In this document: piece after piece, positions 9,564-18,877 of the stretch | How the letters are laid out: every line of letters starts with the position of its first letter | Position numbering within the stretch: position 1 is the stretch's first letter | NCBI GenBank assembly: GCA_965199815.1 | Contig: CBDATE010000033.1 | Location: 124,001 to 188,000 of the forward strand | DNA: 64,000 nucleotides | Reading direction: 5' to 3' | Source: Azotimanducus sp965199815 | GTDB taxonomy: Bacteria; Pseudomonadota; Gammaproteobacteria; Pseudomonadales; Azotimanducaceae | The notes under the pieces: model-generated | What the model was told of the DNA's origin: nothing | What the model saw: the letters and a program-made list of their open reading frames with translations, nothing else | Database searches by the model: none | Translations under genes and position numbers: made by a program

Positions 9564-10820
9564 TCACGACTTCAGGCGGTACCTGACAGGCAGGGATTTC
9601 AGCCCGCCGACGAATGTGGATTGCATATATTCGGGTTTGCCGATCAGTTCAAAGTGCTCGACGCGCCGCAGCAGTTCCCGATACATGGCCGCGAGTTCCA
9701 TGCGCGCCAGATGCTGACCAAGACACACATGTGCGCCGAAGCCGAAGGCGATATGCTTTTCGCGCCGGTCGATGGAGAAGCTGTCCGGTGCTTCGAAGAC
9801 ATCTTCGTCGCGATTGCCCGACAGGTACCAGAGTGCGACTGATTCGCCCGGTTGAATCCGCGTACCCTGCAGGTTGTACTCCCGGGTAGCGGTGCGCACA
9901 AACTGTCTGACCGGAGACACCCAGCGAATCGCCTCGTCCACCGCGCCCGCGACAAGACTCTCCGTGTCGGTTTGCAGCTTGTGCAGTTCTTCCGGGTTCT
10001 CGATCAGTGCCAGCAGCCCTCCCGCGAGAGATGAACTCGTGGTGTCGTGCCCGGCGGTGGCGATAATCGTGTAGTAGCCGCTCACATCCAGCGGTGGGAG
10101 CGGCTGGCCGTCAATCCGGGCATTGGCAATCACCGAGGCCACATCGTCCGTCGGATGCTTTCGCCGGTGCGCGGCGAGCTCGGCAAAATACTCCTCGAAG
10201 TCGCGCGCGACCTGCACGAAATCCTGTATCTCGAATGATCTCTGCGTATCCGGGTCGCTGCCACCGAAAAGCTCTTGTGTCAGTTTCAGCATCAGCGGCT
10301 CATCGGCTGCAGGAATGCCAAGAATCGACATGATGACTCTGAGTGGGTACCAGACGGCGACCTCCTTGACAAAATCACACTCACCACCGAGTCTGGCGAG
10401 GCGATCAACAGACTCGCTTGCCAGCACCTGCACTCTTGATTCGAGTTTGCGCAGATTCTCGCCGAGGAACCAGGCCTGCGTGAGTCTGCGGTAGCGACTG
10501 TGATCAGGATCGTCCATCTGCACCAAGGATCTGATCAGATGCTTGCGGCCGGTGGCTGCCCTGACGAAAGCATCAACCTCGACGGGGCTGAGGATGGGTC
10601 GCGGTTCATTGATGAAGACCGCTTTCTGCCCCTCTATTTCCTTGATGTCCTGATATTTCGTGATGCACCAGAAGGGGTCGAAGCCCTCCGGATGCATGCG
10701 TCTTCGTGGTTCATTGAGGCGTAGCCAGCGGAACTGCTCGTGGATGGCCTGCTCGTCGGCCCAGCTGGCCGGATTGAGCAGGGCGTTGTCGAGCGCACGG
10801 GATTCGCTGTGCAGTTGCAT
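9564..10820 (-). CDS. Cytochrome P450
   Basis: A 418-residue soluble bacterial P450 monooxygenase. The I-helix oxygen-binding motif AGHDTT is at residues 256-261, the K-helix ExxR is E296-R299, and the heme-thiolate loop FGFGAHVCLG has its axial Cys at 366. The length is normal and there is no membrane anchor, so a cytosolic enzyme fed by a separate ferredoxin system is expected; no redox partner is encoded nearby. The substrate cannot be read from the sequence. It lies 3 nt downstream of the YceI gene on the same strand, so the two are probably co-transcribed. Confidence 0.95.
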   Translation of the reverse strand: MQLHSESRALDNALLNPASWADEQAIHEQFRWLRLNEPRRRMHPEGFDPFWCITKYQDIKEIEGQKAVFINEPRPILSPVEVDAFVRAATGRKHLIRSLVQMDDPDHSRYRRLTQAWFLGENLRKLESRVQVLASESVDRLARLGGECDFVKEVAVWYPLRVIMSILGIPAADEPLMLKLTQELFGGSDPDTQRSFEIQDFVQVARDFEEYFAELAAHRRKHPTDDVASVIANARIDGQPLPPLDVSGYYTIIATAGHDTTSSSLAGGLLALIENPEELHKLQTDTESLVAGAVDEAIRWVSPVRQFVRTATREYNLQGTRIQPGESVALWYLSGNRDEDVFEAPDSFSIDRREKHIAFGFGAHVCLGQHLARMELAAMYRELLRRVEHFELIGKPEYMQSTFVGGLKSLPVRYRLKS

Positions 10821-10823
10821 GGC

Positions 10824-11438
10824 TCAGGTCTCCTGGTTCTCTCCGGGTTGCTTCAACGGGAGTTCGACATCAATGAAGATGGAGATTTCGTCGCTCACCA
10901 TGGGAATGGCGCGCGACAGATTCCAGTCCGAGCGCAGCACTTGTGCGATGGCTGTCACGCCGATGGTGGGAACAGAGAGAAAGGGATGATTGGCTGCCTT
11001 GTTGATGGTCGCGTTCAGCGTGACCGGCTTGCTGATTCCCTTGATTGTCAGGTTGCCGAAAACATCGAAGGTGTTCTCGCCGGTGGACGTAACAGCGGTG
11101 GATTCGAAGGTGATATCGGGGTGATTCGCCGTGTCGAAGTAGTTTTCGCCGTTCAGGTGCTCATCAAAGATGGCCACGCGGCTGTTGATGCTCGCTGCGT
11201 CCACGGATACCTCGAGTTGGCTGCGCGACGGGTCCTCGGCATCGGCATCAAGCACCACCTCGAAGCGGTCGAAGCCGACATGTGGATTGGAAAAACCCAG
11301 ATGGCTGTAGGAGAAGGTGATGTAGCCATGGGTCTTGTCGAGACCGTATTCGCCCGAAGGCACGTCCCAGGCCAGTACGGCCTGGGGCAGAGCGAGTACC
11401 AGCAAGCCCGTCATCACTATTTTGCTCGCGTTCATCAA
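10824..11438 (-). CDS. YceI-family periplasmic lipid-binding protein
   Basis: 204 residues. An N-terminal signal peptide (about residues 1-23, MMNASKIVMTGLLVLALPQA then VLAW) is followed by a YceI lipocalin-like beta-barrel. Family landmarks are the opening YGLDKTHGYITFSYSHLGFS, the HPDITFES strand and the closing NLSRAIPMVSDEISIFIDVE. Family members bind isoprenoid or fatty amide ligands in the periplasm; the ligand here is unknown. It precedes the P450 gene by 3 nt, which may indicate a shared hydrophobic substrate (inference). Its upstream region is occupied by the multi-hairpin repeat at 11478-11621. Confidence 0.93.
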   Translation of the reverse strand: MMNASKIVMTGLLVLALPQAVLAWDVPSGEYGLDKTHGYITFSYSHLGFSNPHVGFDRFEVVLDADAEDPSRSQLEVSVDAASINSRVAIFDEHLNGENYFDTANHPDITFESTAVTSTGENTFDVFGNLTIKGISKPVTLNATINKAANHPFLSVPTIGVTAIAQVLRSDWNLSRAIPMVSDEISIFIDVELPLKQPGENQET

Positions 11439-11477
11439 ATACTTCCTTGTGGTGGGTCAGGTTTCACTACGTATGTT

Positions 11478-11621
11478 CTGATCAAGTCCATCCGTGGACT
11501 TGATCAGATTCGCAAATCAGAAGTACGCTTCTGATTTGCTCGCAGATTCAATGCCGTACGGCACTGAATCTGGCGGCACATCCATGTGCCGCACGGGAAA
11601 CTCTGTTATTCAGAGTTTCCC
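11478..11621 (+). repeat. Multi-hairpin interspersed repeat, copy 1 (five consecutive stem-loops)
   Basis: Five hairpins follow one another with little spacing. HP1 11478-11507: ctgatcaagtcca, loop tccg, perfect 13-bp stem. HP2 11513-11538: caaatcagaag, loop tacg, perfect 11-bp stem. HP3 11543-11572: cagattcaatgcc, loop gtac, 13 bp with one mismatch. HP4 11573-11592: gcggcaca, loop tcca, 8 bp. HP5 11595-11621: gggaaactctg, loop ttatt, 11 bp. The same five modules occur in inverted order and orientation at 32831-32973. The element fills most of the gap between uvrB and yceI. Confidence 0.93.
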
Positions 11622-11655
11622 TATGTTGACAAGCATACCCTGTCTGGCCATCAGA

Positions 11656-13710
11656 TTACGTTGTCAACAGGGCATGTTCCCTCAGTGCCTTGATGCGGTC
11701 ACGGACACCCGCTGCCTCCTCGAACTCGAGATTCTCGGCATGCGTGTGCATCCTGGCTTCGAGTGTTGCCAGCATCTTGCCAAGCGCCTTTTCGTCTGCG
11801 AGCGGCAGCTTTTTCATCTCTTCTGCAACGGCTTTGCGCGCCTCGCTCTCACTGGCCGGTGTTGCGCGTTCGATGATGTCGGCCACCTTCTTCCGGATGC
11901 CTCTGGGAGTAATGCCGTGTTCGAGATTGAAAGCGAGCTGCTTCTCGCGCCGCCGGTTCGTCTCATCCATGGCGCGCTGCATGGAGCCTGTGATGACATC
12001 TGCAAACAGGATGGCGCGACCATTGACATTGCGTGCGGCACGCCCGATGGTTTGCACGAGCGAGCGTTCGGCACGCAGGAAGCCTTCCTTGTCGGCATCA
12101 AGCACCGCTACCAGAGAGACTTCCGGCATATCGAGGCCCTCACGCAACAGGTTGATGCCCACCAGCACATCGAACTCGCCAAGCCGCAGGTCGCGCACTA
12201 TCTCGGTGCGTTCCACGGTGTCTATGTCCGAGTGCATGTAGCGTACGCGCACCCCCATCTCCGCCAGATACTCGCTGAGATCTTCCGCCATGCGCTTGGT
12301 CAGGGTGGTCACCAGTACCCGCTCGTTACGCGCTACTACCTGGCGAATTTCCTCGAAAAGCTGATCCACCTGACTCGCCGCCGGACGCACGGTAACCTGC
12401 GGATCTACAAGTCCGGTGGGACGCACCACTTGTTCGACCGTCTGATCTGCGGTGTCCTGTTCAAAGGTGCCGGGTGTGGCCGAGACGAATATCGCCTGCT
12501 GGCAGAGGCGCTCCCACTCATCAAAACGAAGTGGTCGGTTATCAAGTGCTGAAGGCAGCCGAAAGCCATACTCCACCAGAGTTTCCTTGCGTGAGCGGTC
12601 GCCCTTGTACATGGCACCGAGCTGCGGAATGGTGACATGCGATTCATCCACGATGATCAGCGCATCCGGGGGCATGTAGTCAAACAGGGTGGGCGGAGGT
12701 TCCCCCGGTTCGCGCCCGGAGAGGTAGCGTGAGTAGTTCTCGATTCCCTTGCAGTAGCCGATTTCGCGAATCATCTCGAGGTCGAACCTGGTGCGTTGTT
12801 CGACGCGCTGCGCCTCGACGAGCCTGTTCTCGTTCTTGAGGTGCGCTATGCGATCTTCAAGCTCGTCGCGGATCAGATCCGCGGCTTCCAGCATGCGATC
12901 GTGCGGCGTGACGTAGTGCGTTTTGGGAAAAATGGTGTGCCTTGGCAGATACTCGGTGACTTCACCGGTGAGCGGGTCGAAATGGCTGATTCTCTCGATG
13001 GTCTCATCAAAGAGCTCGATGCGGATGGCCAGGCGCTCGGATTCGGCCGGAAAGACATCAATGACATCACCGCGCACCCGGTAGGTGCCGCGCTCGAAGC
13101 TCATGTCGTTGCGCGTGTATTGCAATTCGGCGAGACGTGTCAGGATATTGCGCTGCGAGATGGGCTCTCCGGGCACCAGATGCAGCACCATCTTGAGGTA
13201 CAAGCCGGGGTCGCCGAGTCCGTAGATGGCTGATACCGAGGCGACGACGATGGTGTCGCGCCGCTCGATGACGGCTTTGGTCGCTGACAACCGCATCTGC
13301 TCTATGTGCTGATTGACCGAGGCATCTTTCTCGATGTACAGGTCGGATGCGGGCACATAGGCCTCGGGTTGGTAGTAGTCGTAATAGGACACGAAATACT
13401 CGACGGCGTTTCGCGGGAAGTAGCTGCGAAACTCGGCATAGAGCTGAGCCGCGAGTATCTTGTTGGGTGCCAGCACCATGGTGGGCCGCTGCATCTGTTC
13501 GATGACATTGGCCACAGTGAAGGTCTTGCCTGAGCCGGTGACCCCGAGCAGTGTCTGGAAGCGCAAGCCGTCCTGCAAGCCTTCGCAGAGCTGTTGGATG
13601 GCCGCCGGTTGATCGCCCGCCGGTTCATAATCGGCCTCGACCTCGAGTCGTTCGCTGCGCGCGATGTGCTCGGGTGGTGCGGCGCTTGCGTTCGGCATGG
13701 CGCTCACCAT
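11656..13710 (-). CDS. uvrB: Excinuclease ABC subunit B
   Basis: 684 residues, normal UvrB length. This is the helicase-like damage-verification subunit of nucleotide excision repair, acting with UvrA and UvrC. Walker A GVTGSGKT is at residues 56-63, followed by the beta-hairpin region YFVSYYDYYQPEAYVP, the Walker B/DEAD-like DESHVTIPQ, helicase motifs V/VI (GINLLREGLDMPEVSLV, QTIGRAARN) and a C-terminal UVR motif (LEFEEAAGVRDRIKAL) that contacts UvrC. An alternative start four codons in (MPNASA) is possible. The gene starts 3 nt after the end of the phosphoesterase gene on the same strand. Confidence 0.98.
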   Translation of the reverse strand: MVSAMPNASAAPPEHIARSERLEVEADYEPAGDQPAAIQQLCEGLQDGLRFQTLLGVTGSGKTFTVANVIEQMQRPTMVLAPNKILAAQLYAEFRSYFPRNAVEYFVSYYDYYQPEAYVPASDLYIEKDASVNQHIEQMRLSATKAVIERRDTIVVASVSAIYGLGDPGLYLKMVLHLVPGEPISQRNILTRLAELQYTRNDMSFERGTYRVRGDVIDVFPAESERLAIRIELFDETIERISHFDPLTGEVTEYLPRHTIFPKTHYVTPHDRMLEAADLIRDELEDRIAHLKNENRLVEAQRVEQRTRFDLEMIREIGYCKGIENYSRYLSGREPGEPPPTLFDYMPPDALIIVDESHVTIPQLGAMYKGDRSRKETLVEYGFRLPSALDNRPLRFDEWERLCQQAIFVSATPGTFEQDTADQTVEQVVRPTGLVDPQVTVRPAASQVDQLFEEIRQVVARNERVLVTTLTKRMAEDLSEYLAEMGVRVRYMHSDIDTVERTEIVRDLRLGEFDVLVGINLLREGLDMPEVSLVAVLDADKEGFLRAERSLVQTIGRAARNVNGRAILFADVITGSMQRAMDETNRRREKQLAFNLEHGITPRGIRKKVADIIERATPASESEARKAVAEEMKKLPLADEKALGKMLATLEARMHTHAENLEFEEAAGVRDRIKALREHALLTT

Positions 13711-13713
13711 CGT

Positions 13714-15390
13714 TCAGTTGGACATTCGTACCTGTTGTGCGAGGTCACTGGAACCGGTGATCTCGAGCAGCTTGTGCCCGTGGTGGCTGTTGCCAAACTC
13801 ATCGACCGCCATGACGGACACCAGATATGTGCCCGGCTTCAGGTCGTCCGGCAAGTCGGACACCCAGATGTGTGATGAGGGTTGCGGCTCCACCCAGGAC
13901 TTGATGACCTCGGCGTGCCGCTCGGCGTATTCGAGATACACGGGGTCCGGGGACAGCTGCCGACGCATTTCTTGCCAGTCCCCGTCCGCTACCCGAAACC
14001 GCACTCTGGACCTGGGTCCGCCGTCGAACAGATTCACTACCAGGGCCGTGGCCGCCACCTGATCCTGATTGATACGCCCATCGTAGAGTTCGCCCGGACG
14101 AAAATCCCGATACCCGCCTCCCGGTCCGTGATGTGCGGCATCGAGCATGATGCGCATCTGGTAGTCGTCGGGCCGTCCGGCAGCCTTGAAGGCCACCTCG
14201 AGATCAGTGCCCCGAACCTGCATGCGGTGGTAGCCCCGCGGCGTACCGTCGCGCTGCATCGAGATGGGCAGCATGGTGTCGTCGAAGGGGCCGCTCCACC
14301 AGCTGCCCGACACGGTGGTCAGCACGTGATGATGAAAGGCTTCTTCTCCCGCATACCCGTCCTCTTCGCCTATCCGGATGTGTGCAGTGGTATGGGTGTG
14401 ACCGGCCATGGTGTAGAGGTTCGGATAGTCGGCGAGCAGATCAAACAGCGCTTGACGGTCACGCACGGCATTGCGCCCGACTTGCTCGCCATGGCCGAGT
14501 TGCAGCGGGATATGCATGGCCAGTATCAGGAGCTTGTCGGACGGAACATGCTCGAGCTCCGCCTCGAGCCATTCGAGTTGCTGCTCGCCGAATGCCGCAT
14601 GATAGCCCCCATAGGCGCGCAGTTCGGTCGCATCCTGGCCTTGATAATGCACATCATCGAGTACCACAAAGACGGCATCGGCATACTCGAACGCATAGTA
14701 GGGCGGGCCATACCATCCGGAGAAGGTCTCCAGCGAGTAGGCATCCGACATGGCCATGAAGTTCAGTTCGTGGTTGCCCGGCACGTTGTACCAGGGGATG
14801 CCGAGTTGCGCGATGAGGCTGTTGTAGCGCCCAAACATGGAGAGATCATCGAACAGCACATCGCCCATGGTCATGCCGAAGGCGGCTCGTGTACCGATGA
14901 GTTCGCTGATCACGCTGTCACGTATGTAATCGAGTTCCTCTTCGGTTTGCGGCTGCGTGTCGGCGAACAGGATGACCTCGAAGTCTGACGGCTCGTCCCG
15001 CTTGTGTAGCGGGAAGTCGATCTGTTTCGGCAACGGGCCGGTGGGCGCGATGCCCTGATAGCGGAGGTAGTCAGGCGAGCCTTGCGGTCGGTGCAGGTAG
15101 TAGAAGCGCGGGAGCCGGTAGGCATCCTGCGGGGTCATGTAGCCGCTCGGCTTGGTGATGAACAGGATGCGGTCGCCGTCTATTTCCAGTTGGTAGCGGC
15201 CCGAGCTGTTCGTGAGCACCACCTGATGGCCGTTTGAAACGCGCACTCCGGCGATGCCGGGTTCGCCCGCATCGGCGACGGTGTTGCGGTTGAGGTCTTC
15301 GAACACCCGCCCGGTGACGGAATCGGCCTGGCACACGAAGCTCAGGCAAAGAGCGAGAGGCAGGACGGGAATCAGGATCTTGATTGGCAT
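13714..15390 (-). CDS. Secreted calcineurin-like metallophosphoesterase
   Basis: 558 residues with a signal peptide (PIKILIPVLPLALCLSFVCQ). An SdrD-B/Cna-like beta domain follows (SVTGRVFEDLNRNTVADAGE), matching a MetallophosN-type module. The catalytic dimetal phosphoesterase domain has the expected motifs in order: FADTQPQ, MGDVLFDD, PGNHEL, MHIPL and GHTHTT. A C-terminal beta-rich region (about residues 400-545) corresponds to MetallophosC. A periplasmic or exported phosphoesterase acting on an unknown phosphoester is likely. Upstream of uvrB on the same strand with a 3-nt gap, although a functional link is not evident. Confidence 0.9.
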   Translation of the reverse strand: MPIKILIPVLPLALCLSFVCQADSVTGRVFEDLNRNTVADAGEPGIAGVRVSNGHQVVLTNSSGRYQLEIDGDRILFITKPSGYMTPQDAYRLPRFYYLHRPQGSPDYLRYQGIAPTGPLPKQIDFPLHKRDEPSDFEVILFADTQPQTEEELDYIRDSVISELIGTRAAFGMTMGDVLFDDLSMFGRYNSLIAQLGIPWYNVPGNHELNFMAMSDAYSLETFSGWYGPPYYAFEYADAVFVVLDDVHYQGQDATELRAYGGYHAAFGEQQLEWLEAELEHVPSDKLLILAMHIPLQLGHGEQVGRNAVRDRQALFDLLADYPNLYTMAGHTHTTAHIRIGEEDGYAGEEAFHHHVLTTVSGSWWSGPFDDTMLPISMQRDGTPRGYHRMQVRGTDLEVAFKAAGRPDDYQMRIMLDAAHHGPGGGYRDFRPGELYDGRINQDQVAATALVVNLFDGGPRSRVRFRVADGDWQEMRRQLSPDPVYLEYAERHAEVIKSWVEPQPSSHIWVSDLPDDLKPGTYLVSVMAVDEFGNSHHGHKLLEITGSSDLAQQVRMSN

Positions 15391-15467
15391 GGTCGGGCCT
15401 TGTGCTGTGAGGGTGCATACACCCGCGTCATGCTACATGACTCGCATGGCGGGGATTGCTCGCCGCC

Positions 15468-15590
15468 GTGACGGGGACACACATCGCCGCGCATAGCGGG
15501 GACACACACCGCATCGCATCATCGACACACGACGGGGACACACATCGCATACACACCGCATCGCTGCCGTGACGGGGACACACACCATGC
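15468..15590. repeat. Cluster of GGGGACACAC-type short repeats
   Basis: The 263-bp gap between the divergent phosphoesterase and retropepsin genes contains four copies of a motif close to cggggacacacatc or cggggacacacacc, starting near 15472, 15497, 15533 and 15572. They are interspersed with catcgc and acacaccgcatcgc repeats, and the spacing is irregular. No ORF of note and no clear terminator is present. Both genes must be driven from this region, so the cluster overlaps their promoters. I cannot assign it to a named family. Confidence 0.6.
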
Positions 15591-15653
15591 CGTCAAGCGT
15601 GAGCCCGGCATCTCGCATACAATGCACAGCGTTTCGACGGGAGCGGAACAGAC

Positions 15654-16400
15654 GTGAAGATCTGTTTTGCGATGCTCGCGGCATTGGCATTGCTCGGTTG
15701 CTCAACTCTCGAACACCAGCAAATCGCTTTTGAAGGGTTGCGCCAGGAGGTGCAGGGACTCTCGGGTCATTTGCGTCAGGTCGAGCAATCCATGGCCGAC
15801 ATGGCGAGGGAAGTGCGCGAGTTTGAACACAGCGTGGATGGTCGCCTGGGTGAGCTTGACGAGGCGCTCGCCAGGCCCATCGAGATACCACCGCCCGTGT
15901 GTGAATTTCCGCCAGCGTCTCCGCTCGATGTGGTGGAAAGCGTCTGCGAGTCAGTCGTGGAACAGGTGGTCTCAGGTGACACCGACAAGACGGTTGTCGG
16001 TGCGGTGGAACGTATTCGTATCACGCCGCCGGGTATCGTTGTCAACGCGCGGGTCGATACCGGAGCCGACTCGAGTTCGATCAGTGCCACCAATCTCGTG
16101 TACTTTGAACGTGATGGTGACGATTGGGTGCGCTTTGACCTCACTACCGATGATGAAATTCATCGTCTGGAGCGCGAGGTGCTTCGATTCGTTCGCGTGT
16201 TTCAGCAATCGAGTGTCGAAGGCGACCGGCGCCCGATGGTGCGCTTGCGAGTGGAATTCGGCGATATTCAGGGTGATTTCGAGTTCAACCTGTCCGACCG
16301 ACGCCACCTGAGACTTCCTGTTATTCTCGGACGGAATCTGCTTATGGATTTAGTGATCGTTGATGTGGCCGAGGAGTACCTGAATCCGCTACAAGAGTAG
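15654..16400 (+). CDS. Retropepsin-like (RimB/putative zinc-protease family) lipoprotein
   Basis: 248 residues, GTG start. A lipoprotein signal peptide ends in the lipobox LALLGC with the acylated Cys at 16. Residues about 25-75 look like a coiled coil. The C-terminal half is the retropepsin-like domain of the family annotated as putative ATP-dependent zinc protease: VNARVDTGADSSSI contains the aspartic-protease signature DTGA at 135-138. In known gene clusters this family accompanies RimK-like ATP-grasp ligases and inactive-transglutaminase membrane proteins, exactly as here. Role (inferred): a protease trimming or editing the product of the ligase, tethered to a membrane. The next gene starts 6 nt after its stop. 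Confidence 0.88.
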   Translation: MKICFAMLAALALLGCSTLEHQQIAFEGLRQEVQGLSGHLRQVEQSMADMAREVREFEHSVDGRLGELDEALARPIEIPPPVCEFPPASPLDVVESVCESVVEQVVSGDTDKTVVGAVERIRITPPGIVVNARVDTGADSSSISATNLVYFERDGDDWVRFDLTTDDEIHRLEREVLRFVRVFQQSSVEGDRRPMVRLRVEFGDIQGDFEFNLSDRRHLRLPVILGRNLLMDLVIVDVAEEYLNPLQE

Positions 16401-16406
16401 GGTGAG

Positions 16407-17918
16407 TTGCCGATGAGCACACAGAACTGGTCCTTCCTGCTGATTGCCGGATTGCTGGTGGTCGCCGGTGTGGGGGTCGCCATATACCGCCATATCGATA
16501 CCGGCATCCCTTTTTCGTCGGACGACCAACGGCGTGTCTGGCAGGTGGAGGCCAGGATCCAGTTTCTGGCCGGTGAAGAGCCGACGGAAGCGCTGCTCAC
16601 CCTGCCGCCGGCTCAGGACGGATTTCTGGTACTGAGCGAGTCAGGATCTTCGTCCGGTTACGGGTTCACCGTGGACCGTAGCGGTCCGCAACGCCGGGCG
16701 CACTGGACCAAGCGCTCCGCGAGCGGTTGGCAGGTGCTCTACTACCGCATGGCGTTGGCCGAGGAGCCGCAACACTACATCACGCCACAAGCACCGGACG
16801 CGGTGCGCCGCGTGTATTTCGACGGCCCCTACACCTCCGCCGCCTCGGAAATACTGAACGATTTTCTCCCCAGGTCAACCAGCGCGAGATCTCTTGCCGA
16901 TCAACTGGTAGTAGCGGCCAACACGCGCCCGTTGAGCCAGAACATGAGTCTGTTGCGCCAGAGCTATGAACCGGCATCCCTTATCGCCGGGCTGCTGAGT
17001 CGCGCGGGCATTGCCGCCAGAACTGTCAAGGCGCTGGAGCTGGAGGATGGTCGCCGTAATCAGCCGCTGCACAACTTCGTGCAGGTCTGGGATGCTGATG
17101 AGTGGCTGCTCTATGACCCCGAGTCGGGTCGCGTGGATGATACATCCGAGTTGCTGCTCTGGCAGACAGGTACGCCATCGGTGATTGATGTGGTGGGCGG
17201 CAGGCGCAGCCAGGTCAAATTCTCCATGACCAGCCAGAGCCGCTCTTCGCTCGGAGTTTCCAGATTGCGGGACAGCCCCTTCGATCTGTCCCTGCACGAA
17301 CTCCCGATCGCCGAGCAAGGCATGTTCAAACTCATCATGACCCTGCCGGTGGGAGCTTTCGTGGTGGTGTTCATGCGCCTCGTGGTGGGTGTGCGCACCT
17401 CTGGCACCTTCATGCCCGTGCTCATTGCGCTGACGCTGGTGCAGACGGAGTTGCTGGCAGGGTTGATCGGCCTGGTACTGGTGGTGAGCGCGGCATTGTT
17501 GATACGAAGTTACCTCTCCTCATTGAACCTGCTGCTGGTCGCGCGCATCGCGACCCTGGTGGTAGTGGTCATCATGCTGGTGCTGATTCTCGCCGTCGTC
17601 AGTTACAGACTGGGCCTCATCAGCGGCCTGGCCATCACCTTCTTTCCGATGATCATCCTCGCCTGGACTGTTGAACGCATGTCCATCCTGTGGGAGGAGG
17701 AGGGGCCAAGCGAGGCCATGATTCAGGGAGTCGGCAGTCTGCTGGTGGCGATTCTTGCCTATCTGGCCATGAGCCTGTCGATCGTGCGCCACCTGTCCTA
17801 CAACTTTCCGGAGTTGTCCCTGTGTGTGCTGGCTGCGATTATGCTGCTCGGTCGTTATACCGGCTACCGGCTGCTTGAACTGCGGCGCTTTCAGCCGCTG
17901 GTGAGGCCCGATTCATGA
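16407..17918 (+). CDS. Inactive transglutaminase fused to seven transmembrane helices
   Basis: 503 residues. One N-terminal membrane segment (residues about 8-27) precedes an extracytoplasmic transglutaminase-like domain (about 100-260, including LIAGLLSRAGIAARTVKALE and the VQVWDADEWLLYDPESG strand). Seven hydrophobic helices follow from about 310 to 490. The family is known as inactive transglutaminase fused to 7TM helices and always travels with RimK-like ligases and retropepsin-like proteins. The C-terminus overlaps the next start codon by 4 nt (ATGA), so translation is coupled. Function is unknown experimentally here; a membrane scaffold or peptide-recognition role is inference. Confidence 0.9.
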   Translation: MPMSTQNWSFLLIAGLLVVAGVGVAIYRHIDTGIPFSSDDQRRVWQVEARIQFLAGEEPTEALLTLPPAQDGFLVLSESGSSSGYGFTVDRSGPQRRAHWTKRSASGWQVLYYRMALAEEPQHYITPQAPDAVRRVYFDGPYTSAASEILNDFLPRSTSARSLADQLVVAANTRPLSQNMSLLRQSYEPASLIAGLLSRAGIAARTVKALELEDGRRNQPLHNFVQVWDADEWLLYDPESGRVDDTSELLLWQTGTPSVIDVVGGRRSQVKFSMTSQSRSSLGVSRLRDSPFDLSLHELPIAEQGMFKLIMTLPVGAFVVVFMRLVVGVRTSGTFMPVLIALTLVQTELLAGLIGLVLVVSAALLIRSYLSSLNLLLVARIATLVVVVIMLVLILAVVSYRLGLISGLAITFFPMIILAWTVERMSILWEEEGPSEAMIQGVGSLLVAILAYLAMSLSIVRHLSYNFPELSLCVLAAIMLLGRYTGYRLLELRRFQPLVRPDS

Positions 17919-18871
17919 GTTGGCTGGCCACCCCCTGGGGGTTGCGCAGAAGCGGCGTACTGGGAATGAACCGGCGCAATCTCGATCTGGTGAGTTCACA
18001 CAACAACCGCAGCGCCTTTCCGCTGGTGGACAACAAACTCCTGACGAAGCGTCTGGCCGATAAAGCTGGCGTACCCACACCGAAGTTGATTTTCGCCATC
18101 TCTCGGCAGATTGAGGTCGAATCCGTACCAGCCCGTCTCGATGCACTCGACAGGTTCGTGGTCAAGCCGGCGCAGGGCAGCGGTGGCAGAGGCATCCTCG
18201 TCATCGAGGGACGCAGCGAGCGCGGGTTCATCAAGGCAAGCGGTGATGAGGTCAGCATGCCTTATATCAAGCGCCGTCTCACCAACATCATAAGCGGTCT
18301 CTACTCACTCGGCGGACGCACGGATTCAGCCATTGTCGAATCCGTGGTCACGGCACACGAGATGTTTGCTCCATACAGCGTTGGTGGTGTGCCTGACATA
18401 CGAGTCATCGTATTCAAGGGCTATCCGGTGATGGCCATGCTGCGCCTCGGTTCACAGGCTTCGGATGGCAAGGCCAACCTGCATCAGGGTGCCGTTGGCG
18501 TGGGTATAGATATTTGTACTGGCAGGAGTACGGGGGCTGTGCAACGGGACCGAAGCATCACGCACCACCCGGATACCGGCGTGTGTCTCACCGACATATG
18601 TATTCCGGGCTGGCGCAACCTGCTGCGCCTGGCGAGCCGCTGTTTCGAGATAACCAATCTCGGCTATCTCGGCTGCGATCTGGTGATTGATGCACACGAA
18701 GGTCCCTTGCTGCTGGAAATGAACGCCCGCCCCGGGCTCGCCATTCAGATCGCCAACGGTGTCGGCCTCGAGGCTCGCTTGCGAGCAATACGGGAACGCG
18801 AAGCCTTCGCGCCCTCGGTAGATGAGCGTGTCGCCTTTGCCATGGAGGGACTGGCCGACACGATTTCGTGA
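17915..18871 (+). CDS. RimK-like ATP-grasp alpha-L-glutamate ligase-related protein
   Basis: 318 residues, ATP-grasp fold. Visible landmarks are NNRSAFPLVDNKLLTKRLAD, the ATP-binding FVVKPAQGSGGRGILVI near residues 85-101, and the metal-binding end LLLEMNARPGLAIQIANG near 267-284. It belongs to the alpha-L-glutamate ligase-like family (RimK-related), which forms amide bonds between an amino acid and an acyl-phosphate intermediate. With the two upstream genes it makes the conserved set of retropepsin-like protein, inactive-transglutaminase/7TM protein and ATP-grasp ligase. The product is not predictable. The restriction endonuclease gene follows after only 6 nt. Confidence 0.92.
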   Translation: MSWLATPWGLRRSGVLGMNRRNLDLVSSHNNRSAFPLVDNKLLTKRLADKAGVPTPKLIFAISRQIEVESVPARLDALDRFVVKPAQGSGGRGILVIEGRSERGFIKASGDEVSMPYIKRRLTNIISGLYSLGGRTDSAIVESVVTAHEMFAPYSVGGVPDIRVIVFKGYPVMAMLRLGSQASDGKANLHQGAVGVGIDICTGRSTGAVQRDRSITHHPDTGVCLTDICIPGWRNLLRLASRCFEITNLGYLGCDLVIDAHEGPLLLEMNARPGLAIQIANGVGLEARLRAIREREAFAPSVDERVAFAMEGLADTIS

Positions 18872-18877
18872 TGTGTC

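Noticed and set aside
11494..12552. Plus-strand open frame starting inside the hairpin repeat, with a similar peptide start at 32957 on the minus strand
   Set aside because: The shared peptide is only the repeat translated; beyond it the frame is antisense to uvrB.
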